From Platerodrilus igneus (taxonomy: Eukaryota; Arthropoda; Insecta; Coleoptera; Lycidae): DNA of 64,000 nt. The stretch covers positions 987,501 to 1,051,500 of the forward strand of contig JARFIW010000941.1 in the NCBI GenBank assembly GCA_036346225.1, in the 5' to 3' direction. The notes below the pieces were generated by a model, which was given only the letters and a program-made list of their open reading frames with translations, had not been told where the DNA came from and searched no databases. Numbering within the stretch: the first letter of the stretch is position 1; each line of letters opens with the position of its first letter. Shown here piece by piece: positions 33,446 through 46,094 of the stretch. The position numbers and the translations under genes are program-made.

Positions 33446-36400
33446 TTTTTGTCGTTAACAAAATTGTTCAAAGATGGTTTATGGTGTCTCGATATGGGTT
33501 GGGAAAATTATGGTAATCCTATACATGTGATCAATTTAGCACGTTCTTTACACCGAGATGCTGATTTAGTTTGCTAATTCACTAATATCATCTGAAAAAA
33601 AATATTTCTTATAGCACCAACTCGTGTTTAGACGTTTCGAGAAATTTCTGAAATATTCCACTATCGCCACCTCCAATAATTACACAATGATGAACTTAGA
33701 TCAACGCTGCAATGTACTACACAGAATATTTTGAGATTGTGAAAAAAATTGTAAATGAAATAGAGTATTAAAGATGCAGAGGACATTCTTAGAGAAAAAA
33801 GTATTCGAAGAGACTTGATTTCTATTCTAACTAATCTAGGATGTATTTCAATTGCAATCATCAAACTAGAAGCTAGAGCATTAGCTTTACGCAACAGTAT
33901 TGAGATATATTTAAATTTTTAAGTAAACTAAAGAAAAATTAGGTAATCGTTAAATTAAAGTGCTAACAAAAAAATACAGGCTATCGACAATTGAAAATGT
34001 AAACGGGGTCTCGCCCTAATTGTAAAAAAAGTATCAGCGACATTGCAAAATATTAATTTGTTCCTAACGTTTTACGCGATTTGAGAGAGTTATAACGCTA
34101 GTGCGTTATTTAACCAAACATTATGTAATAGAAATGAGGTTATTAATTTCAGTTAGTTAAATGAGCTTTTAATACGAAAAGAGTCTATAAAATTTATAGA
34201 AACCTAACTAGTTTACATTTTATAACATGGTTATTCCAATATAATATTAAAATCACCTACAGAAACAAATAGTAAAGCAACTAGTTTATGTTTATACGAA
34301 CAGCAATAAAGAGCGGGACTTTACTCTCTCCGTATTAAATTTAGAAAATATAGATAGATCTAGGTAAACAACCGTTATAGGAAAGTTTATTTGTACACAT
34401 TCACACAAATTTAAAGAAACCGCCACCATAGTAAATTATCACAGTATGCATTGCCGCCATTAAGCTTCTGCTTCAAACAAACAAACGCACCGCTTTCAGA
34501 AATGTGGAAACAAGTGGCTGTTCACACAAAGAAGACCATATTGACCCATGAGAACGAAATACAATATGCGATGACCCTGTGCTGAAAACCCACGGATAAA
34601 AAGGAGGGAATCAATCGCAGAGATTCAGCCTCGAACTCGATTGCTACGCAACGATCGCCGTGCGAGATAAGAATTATGAAAACCACGAAATTGCGAGTAA
34701 ACAAATTCTCAAACGCGAGAGAAAACACTGAATTCAAAATAACGTCATGGGTGAAAGTGCTCCGGTTTTAGAAGCTTCCATTCAACATTAAGTTAAAATA
34801 TTTGATTAGTTGCAACCAAAGGAATCCTGCACTGAAAGGTGGTTCGGGGCTTTGTAAAGGACAAACAAAACCTGTGAGTTATTAAATTTTTGCTTTCCAC
34901 CCGCTACACGTTTTATGTTGTCGCATATTCAATAATTGTGATTGGTTGTAATAATAAGAGTGAGTAAAACTTATTATTAAAAGAACTTTTCACGTTTGTG
35001 CACGCTTATTTAACGCATATTGTGAAAATGGAAATACTTATATGAAAAACACCATAATTGTATCTGCATAATTTATATCTAGCAATTAAGTGTGTGTGCG
35101 TTTGTGTGTGTGTTTGGATGTCTATAATTGATAAATTTAAGTTATTCACTTGCTTTTAGATATGTAATATTTGACCAATTAAGATTTTAGCTTTTGTTTG
35201 CTATATACTGTGATGTTCAAGTTAGAAAATATAGGTTAGGCAAACAAAACAAGGAGTTTTTGTTATTATGTTGTTACGTTTATTTCCAATGTAATTAATA
35301 ATAAATATGCTTTCGAATGATTTATCGAGTTAAATCCAATTTGCTTGAAAACATAGAGTTTATTATGCGATAAATTAAATCATTTACATCCTGTGTACAA
35401 TAAATACGTTCTCCACAAATTTTTAGGTTGAGCTTATTTAGTTTGAAACAACAAATTTATGCTACAATTAAATAAGTCAATGTCCTGTTTTAAGTATCTC
35501 GTTATACCTTGCAATAGCATATCACTTTCTCTTTGATTTCATTCTAAACCCTCGTCGAAATAGTATATTGAACTATTCCGATAAAACCCAAGTTTTCCAG
35601 TCAGTCGCGGTTGGATAAGCGCGAATGCTTGCTTTTCAAATTCGTGTTACTTTAAACTCATTTTTAAAATTGGTCTCTGTAGCTTGTGCGTTGATGCACT
35701 TAAAAAATACTACTCGTTGTGTTATTTCAAAAGCAATGCACGCTTGTTGTTTGTTGTTCTACAAGTAAGCCATGGTTTACGTGTGTTGGTAAGTTTTGCC
35801 GCGTCTACTCATTCTAATTCGATTTTCGTTTTAGCTTTTTTAGCTGGAGGCCAAATGGGTCCTTTCGGTGAGTAGGCCAGACTGTTCGTTGCCATGGAGC
35901 AGCTTTTTCTTTCTTTGTGGGGGCTCACAGCCCACAGGTATGCGACTTGTTTTCCTTTGTATGCACCATTGGAACATTCCTTATCAACGTTGGGTGCAGT
36001 CACGGGATGAGAAACATGACTCTATAAGGTTGCTACGACTCGTGATTCTCGCTCTACAGGTCCTTCGAGTTATATTTCGGTAGTTATTACTACCTGCTGG
36101 TATTTAATGCGTAAATTTAACACTTATAATATTGAGAGAATCGGCCTTCACCATTTTTAATTTTGCATGTTGCTATTGATATTGAGAAAACCTACATTTA
36201 AAATTTGCTATCACTATTGTTACTGCGAAAATTTTAAATATTAATTTTTTTTGGTTCAATGAATTTTATTACCCGTTAGCCGCGAAATGCGCACTTCGAG
36301 GACCCACTATCAAATTTGACATTTTCAATCTTACTAAAATTTAATATTTTTTATTTGACTATGCGAATTAAGGAGTTTTTTTTGTTTTTATTTATGTTTA

Positions 36401-37149
36401 GTTGTCAATAGATAACCGTGGGCGATGTGCTTGAATTTTTTGCGTGTGCTTAATTTTCTTTTTTGTATTTAGGTGAATCCCCCGACTCTCCGCGTTTGAT
36501 AGCTAGCCTGGTACATACTTTTCTTCCGGCTACGTCATTGCACGTAGCAATGTTAAATTGAAAGAGTGTGAGAAACGTGTGTACAAGGTTCCATCAACCT
36601 CTACTGCAGTATGCACAGTTAAACCGTCTCTCGCTACACTCATCTTCTGGGAGGATTTTGGATCAGGATTTTTTCAGGTGGGTTGGCGCTAAAATACTTT
36701 ATTAAACAGAGTTCAAGGACCGTTCAAGGTAGGTATAAGAGTATATTAGTAAAAGTTTTGGAATTTGTATACCCCTAAAGGATTTTCATTGTTTTTATAG
36801 AACTCACGCCGCACCACTGAGAGCTAGCCAGTGTATTATTTTACTATTACGGCCCTTAGCTTAAGTTAAGTAAAATTAATTCAGTTATTTAACGCCAATT
36901 CATCACGTAACAGGTCCTTTCTTCAATATAAAAAGATTCTCGCCAACAATAAACACAAGTTTATATTTGAAAATATGTTGCATCATGTTGTTGTTTAATT
37001 TTAAGTTGTTATAATCATATATTTATTATTTACTTGTGTATTTACAAATTTTGTGACACCAATTATGTAATGACCTATAATTGGTCATTAAATAATTTTC
37101 AATTTAAAAAACGCTTTTGGTTTTTAACAAAAAATAAAATTTATTAACC
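33446..37149. other. AT-rich noncoding interval
   Basis: No gene is recognisable. The segment 35680-36090 is less AT-rich and has overlapping short frames on both strands without a motif I know. Around 36660-36690, TTTTTTCAG|GTGGGT looks like a splice donor after a leader-like stretch, with no coding exon visible. Confidence 0.4.
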
Positions 37150-37293
37150 ATTTCGAATGGAGCTGCACTGCCGAAATTCTAAATTACTAGAACAGGTGAA
37201 ATGGCTTGCGTGTTCTAATGAGCTAAAGAGCCAAACTACAGGTCCAACCAAAGTAGTAGGGTCGTTAGTGAGGAACCAGATTGAGACAGGTCC

Positions 37294-37319
37294 CCGAAAG
37301 AGGGTAGCGGCTCTTTCGG
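37294..37319 (+). other. Hairpin in the LINE 5' untranslated region
   Basis: CCGAAAGAG (37294-37302) and CTCTTTCGG (37311-37319) pair perfectly across an 8-base loop. It lies 59 bases before the coding frame and may be an RNA structure near the LINE promoter or start. Confidence 0.6.
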
Positions 37320-37377
37320 TACTTAGAATGGCAGAGACCATAGGGGTCGGTATGGCAGTCTGAGACACACTACCGCG

Positions 37378-38307
37378 ATGAGGAAGGCAACGCACCTAAA
37401 TTATAATAAAATGATGGCATTCTCTGGGGTAAAAGATTCCGGAGTTAAAATAGTCCCCCAGTCGGATCTCCGGGAGAAGACTACTTCGGAGGATGCGATC
37501 GGAAAGTTAAAAATAAGAGTCGGGAACATTCTGCGAGTCGGAGCGTGGAATATTAGAAGTATGAAGCAAGTAGGTAAGTTAGAGAACCTAAAAATCGAAA
37601 TGAATAGGTTATCACTAGACATAGTAGGGATCGGCAACGTTCGGTGGCCAGAGGCGTGGGATTTTTGGAGTGGAGACTTCAGGGTAATTCATACAGGAGC
37701 AGAGGAAGGAAATTTGGGCGTGGGGATAGTTATGCGGAAACAGATAGGATACTGTGTAGAAAATTACTTACAAAAGAACGAAAGAGTGCTCATGGTTAGA
37801 TTAGAATCTAAACCGGTAAACACAGTAATAATACAAGTATACATGCCCACCTCTAGCTACAGTGACGAAGAGGTAGAAGCCATCTACAAAGATATCGAAG
37901 ACATATTAAGATACGTAAAAGGACAGGAAAATTTAATAATTACGGGGGATTTTAATGCCGTGGTAGGTGAGGGTAGGGAAGGAGCAGTAGTAGGTTTATT
38001 TGGTTTAGGCACGTGAAAGGACAGGGGAAATAGGCTGGTAGAATTTTGTAACAAGAATAATTTAATCATCACAAACACATTATTTCAACATCATGCTAGA
38101 AGACGATATACGTGGAAGATGCCAGGAGATATAGGAAGATATCAAATAGATTACATTCTTGTTAGACAACGGTTTAGGAATCAAGTAAAAGACTGTAGAA
38201 GCTACCCAGAAGCAGATATAGATACTGACCACAACATCGTAATTATGAAGGCCGCACTTAAATTTAAGAATGTGAAAAAAGAAACGGAAAAAGGCACTTG
38301 GACTTAG
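37378..38307 (+). pseudogene. LINE apurinic-like endonuclease domain
   Basis: The frame opens at 37378 and the endonuclease starts near residue 55 with RVGAWNIRSMKQVGKLENLK (metal-binding Asn). Further blocks are SLDIVGIGNVRWPEA, where the catalytic Glu expected in the 'I.E.RW' motif is replaced by Asn, then MPTSSYSDEE and ITGDFNAVVG. A stop at 38014-38016 breaks the frame. The remainder continues in 38017-38307 with RYTWKMPGDIGRYQIDYILV and DTDHNIV, the terminal DH motif. This enzyme nicks the target DNA to prime reverse transcription. The Glu-to-Asn change and the stop indicate inactivity. Confidence 0.85.
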
Positions 38308-38437
38308 AGAAACTAAAAGATAAAGATATTCAAAAAAGATTCGAAAAAAGTCAAATGAATTGCTCAAAGATATCGGGATAATACCTGATACTAAGGAAGT
38401 AGAAACAGAATAGAATAACATTAAATCCAGCCTAGAC

Positions 38438-39226
38438 ATGGCGGCCAAAGATATTCTGGGGTTTACACAAAAAGAAAATAAGAAACCATGGATAACAAAG
38501 GATATCCTGAATTTAATAGAAGAAAGACGAAAATACAAAAATAAATCAGACGAAACAGGAAAACAGAGATACAAAGCCATAAAATGGGAAATTATTCGAA
38601 AATGCAGGAAAGCTAAAGAACAATGGTTTGATGAAAAGTGCAAAAAGATACAAACGAAGATGGAAATAGGAAAGACAGACGAAGCATACAAATTAATTAG
38701 AATGAATTTTAAAGATATAAAACCGTATAGCAAAAATATAAGGGACGCACAAGGAAACGTCATGATAGAAAACAAAGAGAAAGTGGATAGATGGCAAGAA
38801 TATATAGGGAATTTATATGCAGGAGAGGAACTAACTGCATTAGAACAGGAATCAGACATTGAAAATGATGACTTGGGATATCCTATACTTAGAGATGAGT
38901 TTGAATTAGCATTAAAGAGTCTGAAAAATGGTAAGGCGTCGGGTACAGATAAGGTGCAGGCAGAAACTCTAAAAGCCGCTGGACAAGCAGTAACAGAACG
39001 TCTCTTCCAACTTGTAAGCTATATGTATGAGACAGGCGAGATCCCCAAAGATTTCAAACGTAGCATCATAGTAACTATACCAAAAAAGAAAGGCGCGGAT
39101 AGATGTGAAAATTTTCGAACAATAAGGTTGACAGCACACGTGTCAAAAATATTAACTAGAATTGTGCAAACACGAATGGAAAAAACGGGCGGAAGAAACA
39201 CTAGGAGAAGACCAATTTGGGTTTAG
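38438..39226 (+). pseudogene. LINE reverse transcriptase, N-terminal part
   Basis: This 262-codon frame begins with a lysine-rich linker between endonuclease and polymerase (KKPWITKDILNLIEERRKYK). It then shows the first reverse transcriptase blocks: ALKSLKNGKASGTDKVQAE (motif 'GKA.G.D....E'), YETGEIPKDFKRSIIVTIPK ('P..W....I..I.KK') and ENFRTIRLTAHVSKILTRIV ('NYR.I.L......K'). These are characteristic of LINEs. A frameshift near 39170 ends it, and the continuation is in the frame at 39162-39389. Confidence 0.87.
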
Positions 39227-39389
39227 GCGAAACAGTGAAATACGGGAGGCTATTTTAGCTCTGAGAGTGATAATGGAGAAAACAGTAGAAAAAGGGGAAA
39301 GCGAGTATATAGGGTTTGTAGATCTGGAAAAAGCATTCGACAATGTAAAATGGAAAAAAATTTTGAAATACTCAAAAAGATTGGAATGA
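39162..39389 (+). pseudogene. LINE reverse transcriptase, middle part
   Basis: The frame contains GEDQFGFRRNSEIREAILAL ('E.QFGFR....T..AI') and YIGFVDLEKAFDNVKW with the first catalytic Asp of the palm (VDLEKAFD). It overlaps the previous frame by about 65 bases and ends at a stop at 39387-39389. Confidence 0.85.
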
Positions 39390-40195
39390 GTTATAAGGAT
39401 AGACGAATAGTACATAGCTGATACAAAGAGCAAACAGCAGCAATAGAATTAGAGCAGGAACGTAGAGAAGTAAACATTAGGAAAGGGGTGAGACAGGATG
39501 TGCCCTATTCCCATTGATTTTTAACTTGTACATAGAAGAGGCAATGAATACTGCCAAATACAGGAAGACATCTGGAATTACTATGCAGAGACAAAAAATT
39601 GATATGCTTAGATTTGCAGATGATATAGCGGTATTAGCGTCTAGCAAGGAAGAGTTAGAAGCTGCTGTTAATGAAATGGAAACGGTTCTAACAGAAAGAT
39701 ATGGTATGAAAATTAACAAAGCTAAAACTAAAGTCCTAGTTTGCAAAGGTGGGGAAAATAAATCAAAAACAAGAATACAAGTATGTAACACGAACTTACA
39801 AGAGGTTATGGATTTCTGCTACATAGGAAGCCAAATAACGCAAGATGAGAAAAGCACAAAAGATATAAAACAAAGATTAGCACAAGGTCGTGCTACATTT
39901 AACAAGAAAAAGCAACTACTGTGCTCAAAGACCACAAACATAGAAACAAGGAAAAGATTGCTTAAAACATATGTGTGGAGCACAGCACTGTAGGGCTGTG
40001 AAGCCTGGACAGTAGGAGAAGCGGACAAGAAAAAAATAGAAGCCTTTGAAATGTGGTGCTACAGACGTATGATGAAGATATCATGAACAGACAAAGTTAA
40101 GAACGAAGAGGTACTAAAAATGGTAGGGGAAGAAAGAAATATGTGGAAAACGGTAAAAAATAGGAGAGATAGGATGATAGGATGTGTGAAAGGAT
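39390..40195 (+). pseudogene. LINE reverse transcriptase, catalytic and C-terminal part
   Basis: GVRQDV (about 39486) continues the palm. The frame 39514-39993 starts in the 'L.PLLFNLY.E' block and reaches the catalytic FADD at 39613-39624 (LRFADDIAVLA). It then gives GMKINKAKTKVLV and FCYIGSQIT, the RTE-type thumb. After a stop at 39991-39993, GCEAWTVGEADKKKIEAFEM and WCYRRMMKIS continue in the same frame, ending near 40195. The region after the thumb matches the usual RTE C-terminus. Confidence 0.85.
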
Positions 40196-40579
40196 TTACT
40201 GGAAAACCATTATTTCGGCAAATGTCTAAGTGTTGGAGGATCTTGGTAGCCACAGGTTGCTTAACCGCCTTCACTGAATCTCGGTGAAATAGGGCATAAA
40301 ATTAGAAAACAACAGAAGGGGAACAAGCTGTATACACATGCTGTGTGAGAATTTCAGGGAACTATGTAGGCTAGCTTAGAATATAAATAAGTGCAGGTAC
40401 GTGTCCAACCAGTTTTGAGACGGAAAACCTAATGACGAAAAAATAAGCGCAGATAAATCTGATGATTAGTATAAACAACTAGTTGTTGGTTGCGAAATAT
40501 CTGCAACTAATGTTGAATGTGCGAAAAAATATATTGGAAAATATATTAAATCGATAAATGGTTAAGTGTTGGGGGAACT
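40183..40579 (+). repeat. 336-bp tandem duplication in the LINE tail
   Basis: GTGTGAAAGGATTTACTGGA at 40183 recurs as GTGCGAAAAAATATATTGGA at 40519, 336 bases later. The sequence after each, AAGTGTTGG.GG..CTTGG.A, also recurs. The same spacing is present in the reverse copy at 23.85-24.19 kb, so the duplication predates both insertions. Confidence 0.75.
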
Positions 40580-40589
40580 TGGCAGCCAC

Positions 40590-41068
40590 AGGCTGGCATC
40601 TAACAAGAAAGAACAGCGCCTATGAGGAAAGACGACAAACATAGAACAAAAAGAAAATTGTTGAAAGCCTATGTGTGGTGCACAGTTCAGTATGCCTATG
40701 AAATACGGGCAGTTGAAACGCAGACAGAAAAACGGTAGCAGCTTTTTGAAATACTGTGCTTCAGATGTATGAGCATGGCCAGACAAAGATAATAACAAAT
40801 AGGTTATAGAAATAGTAGGGGAACAAGGATATCTGGGGAAAAAAGATAAAAGAGATAGAAGGGCAGAATACGTTTTAAGGCATTTTTGGGGAATAGTATG
40901 GGATATATTACAAGCAGAGATAGGAAAAAAGAGGTAGATGTAGACCTAGATCAGATAGTGATAGATGCAGACTGTAAATTTCAGGGAAATCTGTAGGTTA
41001 GTTCAGAATAGGAAACAATGATGGTACGCGTCTAACCAGTTACAGGACTGAAGACCTAATGATGATGA
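40590..41068 (+). mobile_element. Second RTE-like 3' end, truncated
   Basis: This segment reads as a decayed C-terminus homologous to the main LINE (AFE..C.RCM pattern near 40745) and ends in GACCTAATGATGATGAA. The reverse copy is at 22988-23490. The join at about 40580 is abrupt: sequence present between tail and this end in the 23-kb copy is missing here. Confidence 0.65.
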
Positions 41069-43218
41069 ACCAATTTTAGTGCAATTTGAGTGTATATTTT
41101 CGGCTTATGAAGCATATTTATTTGCATATTTTAAGCTTTTTTAATGCATAATTATTCTAACTCTGGAATGCCCAAATTTATTTGGTCCCGACTCAACATA
41201 TCACGGTATTTCATTTAACTATGATTTTTCTGGTATTCTTTTAAAGAACTGAATTTAAACGCTTAGAATCTTTGACAATTTCTCTTTGGTGTCGCCTCGT
41301 TTAGACATTTGAAAATGAGCTAGCTGAATCCGTAATACTTTTGAGTTTCTTTAAAAAACTTCATTACAATCCAAGAAAATACGTTTTCTGTCATTTTTAT
41401 ACATGCGCACAAAGCAATATTTATAAAAACCTAGCAATATTTACGTTATTCATGTTATCAAAGCTAAGGTTGTTGAACTAAAGATACAGTGACCGACATT
41501 TCGCAATTGTCGAACAAACAAGTCGTAACTTTTTTTCGCGATCTTGAATAACCTAATGTTTGTTTAAGGTTCAAATAATGAATGCCGTTACAGGTCATCT
41601 ATGTCAGTTGATTTCCTTTTAAATGAAGACTTTAAAAACCAAATATTGCGCATATGACACCTAAGGGATCATTTTGTTTCACTTAAGAAACTCCTTAGCC
41701 CAAATAAAAATGCCTGTTATTGATCTTTTTGAAATTTGTTGACATTATATTGTTTCAACGATGTATAAAAATTCAAAACGCCAACTAGCCAAATTCAACC
41801 ACAAATGCTGTAGGTTGCTTTATTATTAATGCGGTCGATAGCAACGCAAGATCAAGAAGTAGGAATTTTGTAATGTGGTTAGAGAAGGTAAAAGAAAACA
41901 AGGGGTATCTAACCCTTTACGCAAATACCTGAGTCAGCCTGTTCGGTTACTTGGAACTGAAAGATATCATTAACGATCACACACCCACACACGCATGCGC
42001 GCGCAAACATGTCCGCACGCACAGACTCACACGCACACACACACCACACACACACAGCGTTAAAAAATTATTGAAATGAAATGTAGAAAGCCAATCAAAG
42101 TGCTGTAAATTGCAGCTGCATAATATGCCTACAAGTTGAAAGCCAATAAAAATGCTGTGAAATGTTGCCTGAGGATGCCCGAATTACCTTGCTAGCTCAG
42201 TTTAAATGAAACAACTGGAATCCAACATCAAACTTATGACATCAAACGTTTATTAACAAACAATCCTTCAAATAATAAATGCTACATCCACATACATCTT
42301 TCTTTAACACACATTATCAAAAAAAAAATATTACTTACATACAAGCATTAAAATCTACAAATGAAGTCCAATATCTTCAGCACATCGTAAATTTATAAAA
42401 AATGCTTTATAACTACCAGATACTAAAACAAGTCCTAAAAATCTTCTTTTATAATTAGTATTTCACGAAATTTCTTATGTAAATCACGCTATGTACAAAT
42501 TTTTCTTTAGAAATAAGCATGAATAAATTTAATAATTCTTGTTACCTCGTAGTCAAACATAGCTGATAACACACCCGATAAATCCTCTTATAATGGTCAA
42601 AGTTAATCAAAATTTTACCTAAAAAATTGAATTATCCACTTATACAAAAAATATTCTACGTACCAAATTCTTATGTAATCTAACCCACATGAGTACATAA
42701 AATAAACATAAATATTTTTTAAAAGGTTTTTGGTCGATTATGCTTATTGTCCGTTTTCTCGTCGTATATTTTAAAATTGTTTTTTCTATGCCAACTAAAC
42801 TTTATACACTCCTTTCCAAATCCACACCAGTGTCACACAATTACTCTCAAAATCAATCCAACATTAAATATGCATTTGAAAATTTATAGCATATTCTTTC
42901 ATTCAAATTAAAAGTCATCTTGCTGAAATTTACTACCATTCATCAACAACAACAAGTTTTATTATTTACTTCAAATTTAGTTCTTCGTACTCAAATTAAG
43001 ACAACTTTTAACGCCGTTTGTTAAAATATATATGGAACTGAACTTCATCTAATCCAATTATCCAAGCATAATCGACAATCGAATTAAGGACAGACTTCAT
43101 TGCCTTTTTTGATCCGGTTTATATAGTATGAATTCCCCACGTCATTCAGATCTAAAACAATCCGTCTAGTTCTACACATACGGCTGGCGCAATTTTTCCA
43201 GGTTTAATTAGGACATTA
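41069..43218. other. AT-rich noncoding interval with a CA-rich patch
   Basis: 41980-42055 is an imperfect CACACA/CGCGCA stretch. The remainder is AT-rich with no gene visible. Confidence 0.5.
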
Positions 43219-43625
43219 GGGAGTTACCGCAAGCACAACGCTAAAGATCCGTTAAAGCTAAATGTCACATGATGGTTTAATTTAATGTATTTTGTGTAGA
43301 AACACAAACTAGAGTTATCGCATCCTACTATATTACCGTACGAAAAACATAACCTTGAATGCGTGACAATTAACATTTAATTCCTGATTGATTTATTAAT
43401 GGCAATTCACAATTAAAAGCTCAATAAATTACAAGGATACATTCAAGTTTTCAAAACTAACGTAAAATAAAACAAATAGCGCCCGATATGCCGTACACGC
43501 TATTTTACGAAAATAGCGGACCGCGGCTATTTATTTACCGTACGTAATGTCTGCGCGCATGCGCTTTTTGCTAAATTAGCAAAAATAGCATACGATAAAT
43601 TTAGCGGTGGTCTGCGATAACTCCC
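43219..43625. mobile_element. Candidate MITE with terminal inverted repeats
   Basis: GGGAGTTACCGCA..C.ACGCTAAA at the left end pairs with the reverse complement of TTTAGCGGTGGTCTGCGATAA.. at the right end. The 407-base interior contains further palindromes: CTATTTTACGAAAATAG near 43500, GCGCGCATGCGC near 43554 and TTTTGCTAAATTAGCAAAA near 43565. There is no coding sequence. A clear target duplication could not be read, so the exact family is unknown. Confidence 0.55.
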
Positions 43626-45048
43626 TTTTATTTTATCTAAATTGCTGTCATCTTTTAATTTATCATGTCCTTAACTCTTGATTTGTGGGTTGTTAAACGC
43701 ATTATCTCACATTATACCCTCCCTAATTGGAATGTCCATTCATGTTATTTTTTATTTTGAAGATAATTATGTATCGGCTGCTCTTATCTAATTTAATTTA
43801 TGGGTTTTGGTACTCGATGAATAAACTTTGAAATTCCCTATCTGTATACTGTATGAATTAGATCTTTCTCGAAAACGCGATGCAGTTTTCAATTTAAAAT
43901 ACATGATTACTTATTTAGCAGCAAATACTTTTAATTTTGTCATGGAATGGAATGAAACTTTTATCTTACTATGAAATGAAATCAACGGGTTTTGAATGGT
44001 ATCAAATACTTTTTAATTAGGAGGAGTATTTACGGATTTGTACTTGCGTACTATGTACTATTTACAGATACTATTATACAATATAAATAAAGGTTATTGT
44101 CACGGGTTTTCACACTTGGGGTACTGATATACTAAATGTTTTCTATGGTTTTGGAGTATTGTATGTACACGATATAGGGCTCATTTATTTTTAAAAGACC
44201 CCTTATCTTATTAATACATACATACATATATATTGCTATGTATTAACTGGAACTCTCGAACCTCGTCGTTGTGCCGTCCAATAAAAACTTGATATGATAA
44301 CGCCGTACTCGGTATCAATGGCGTTTTCTACTTATAACTCCACCTCTCTGTTTACATTATTAAATTTTACTCCCACTAATTTTATTATTCTGCCACGGCT
44401 AGCTTTTATTATTATTCTACACAAAGTTACGATGATCAATCCTTCTTACTTTTGCCCCTTTATGATTTCTTTGTTTGAATTATAAAATGAAGTTAATTAA
44501 TTCCATATGATAAAAACAAATATTATGTACAGGTTTTGAAAATTATTAAAATACACTTTTCAATCAATCAATATTGTAAGTCTTATTTATCTCAAAGATC
44601 ATATGCTTTGCAATCAATCTAAAATCACCAAAAACTATTTTTTTATCAAAGAAGCCTAGAACAAACCCTTTTATTATATTACGTACTTTCAACGTATGCA
44701 AAGTTCGTTGCTGACTCTGTTACACTAGCTTATCTTAATTAGGCAAATTCAATATTCAAATTCAAATAGAGAAAAAATGTCTTAAAACTAATAAAGTCTA
44801 ACCTGCTTTGTTTACTTCGTGCTTCTTTATTTCTTTCTCGCAACTCAAAATTGTACCAAGATTATCGACGCATCCATTATCAACCAACATCAATTAGAAT
44901 TTTCCATGCATTATTATACCATCCATTTGGATCATTAACATCGTATTCGAAATTATTCTCCACCAATTCGGAATTATTATATACCCATTTGAAATATTAT
45001 CTACTGAATTATGCACCCCTTTGGAATTTCGAAATTATCATCAGCCTC
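43626..45048. other. AT-rich noncoding interval
   Basis: Only short open frames (for example 44294-44485) without recognisable motifs are present. Confidence 0.5.
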
Positions 45049-45174
45049 GAATTATTTTCGTCAAACTTAAATTTATTATCGTCAGCCTCCGAATTATTAT
45101 CATCAAACTTAGATTTATTGTCATCCACCTCTGGACTATTATCGTCAATCTTGGAGCCGTTAATCGGCAATAGA
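45049..45174. repeat. Three-copy 42-bp minisatellite
   Basis: Copies start at 45049, 45091 and 45133, each opening G(A/G)A.TATT. On the plus strand it reads as Leu/Ser-rich 14-residue repeats inside the open frame 44851-45207. On the minus strand it reads as Asp/Asn/Lys-rich repeats. Neither is a known protein. Confidence 0.8.
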
Positions 45175-45659
45175 AATTTTCATATTCGTAGCACTATCTG
45201 TCACTAAACAATTTTACTATTAAAATATTATTATTACGCGTTACTCTTAGATTCAGAGTAACGCAGTTTGGCCTTGTTGAGTTGAAACTAAGCTCCGTTA
45301 TCATTGCTCGCTGTTAATATATGGGTTGATCCCCCTTTGTATGTGGGCTTGGCTTACTAATCTTAACCAATGAGGTCTTTGTATTTCCTACACTTAAAGT
45401 GGTTTTCTGATGTAACATTTTTGGCTTTTTGAGTAATGGTTGTTTGCTACAGATTCTTTGTTATCAGACCATGCGGTGTTTTGAGTAAATAATTGCTTTT
45501 CCATATTATGCTAAAATACCTGATGCAATTTGAATTTCAATTTTTATGTTTATTTACGCTTTTTGATTACCTTTACTATTAAAAATTGTTGATTGTTTGT
45601 ACGCACTTACACAAGGCTTTGTTAAGTTTTATCTCTTAACTCCGTATTAGCATATCTAA

Positions 45660-45902
45660 TTAGAATTCTTTTGAATGCGTGTTTAATTACCATTCCTCTT
45701 AAATACGCGTGCTTCTACTGAAAAATATCGTTGTTTGCATTACTTAAAATTACTAAAGCCCTATATACCGGGTGTTAAATTGTTATTTACCTAATGCATG
45801 AATTACCTATTTTCTATGCTAAATATGCGTTCTATTATTATAAGATGTGTTTATTTGCGTCGCTTAAAACTAATTATACTCTATATACAGGGTGTTAAAT
45901 GC
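45660..45902. repeat. Two-copy repeat of about 121 bp ending in CAGGGTGTTAAAT
   Basis: CTATATACCGGGTGTTAAAT near 45763 and CTATATACAGGGTGTTAAAT near 45882 each follow similar upstream sequence (TTAAAA.TA.T and ATACGCGTGCTTCTA versus ATATGCGTTCTA). They look like a direct duplication of one 121-base unit. Confidence 0.6.
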
Positions 45903-46044
45903 TTACTATTTACAAACTATCCCAATTATTCAATTTTCTACTAAATAAATGCAGTTTTATGCTTCCTATTATAATTTATGATTCCTGCACGACCTTTGCT
46001 ATAAAATACACTCTTAAACAACCCCTTATCACAGCAATATATAT

Positions 46045-46094
46045 GAGAGAGAGAGAGAGAGAGACAGAGAAAGAGAGAGAGAGAGTGAGAGAGC
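46045..46094. repeat. (GA)n microsatellite
   Basis: GA dinucleotides with a few interruptions. Confidence 0.9.

Larger units (their letters stand above)
37150..41068 (+). mobile_element. RTE-like LINE with apurinic endonuclease and reverse transcriptase, plus duplicated 3' tails
   Basis: This is a non-LTR retrotransposon on the plus strand. It has a short 5' untranslated region (37150-37377), endonuclease (37378-38307), reverse transcriptase (38438-39993) with a C-terminal region to about 40195, and a tail. The single-polyprotein plan, the sequence style of the endonuclease (AWNIRSM..GKLENLK) and the TGATGATG terminus point to the RTE clade. The tail holds a 336-bp duplication, and at 40590-41068 a second, related 3' end. 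Stops and frameshifts at about 38016, 38310, 39226 and 39389-39514 make it inactive. Confidence 0.85.

Noticed and set aside
38080..38859. 259-codon minus-strand open frame
   Set aside because: It lies antisense to the LINE endonuclease and reverse transcriptase and shows no domain of its own.
44851..45207. 118-codon open frame with Leu/Ser repeats
   Set aside because: The repeats come from a 42-bp minisatellite; there is no family motif or gene context.
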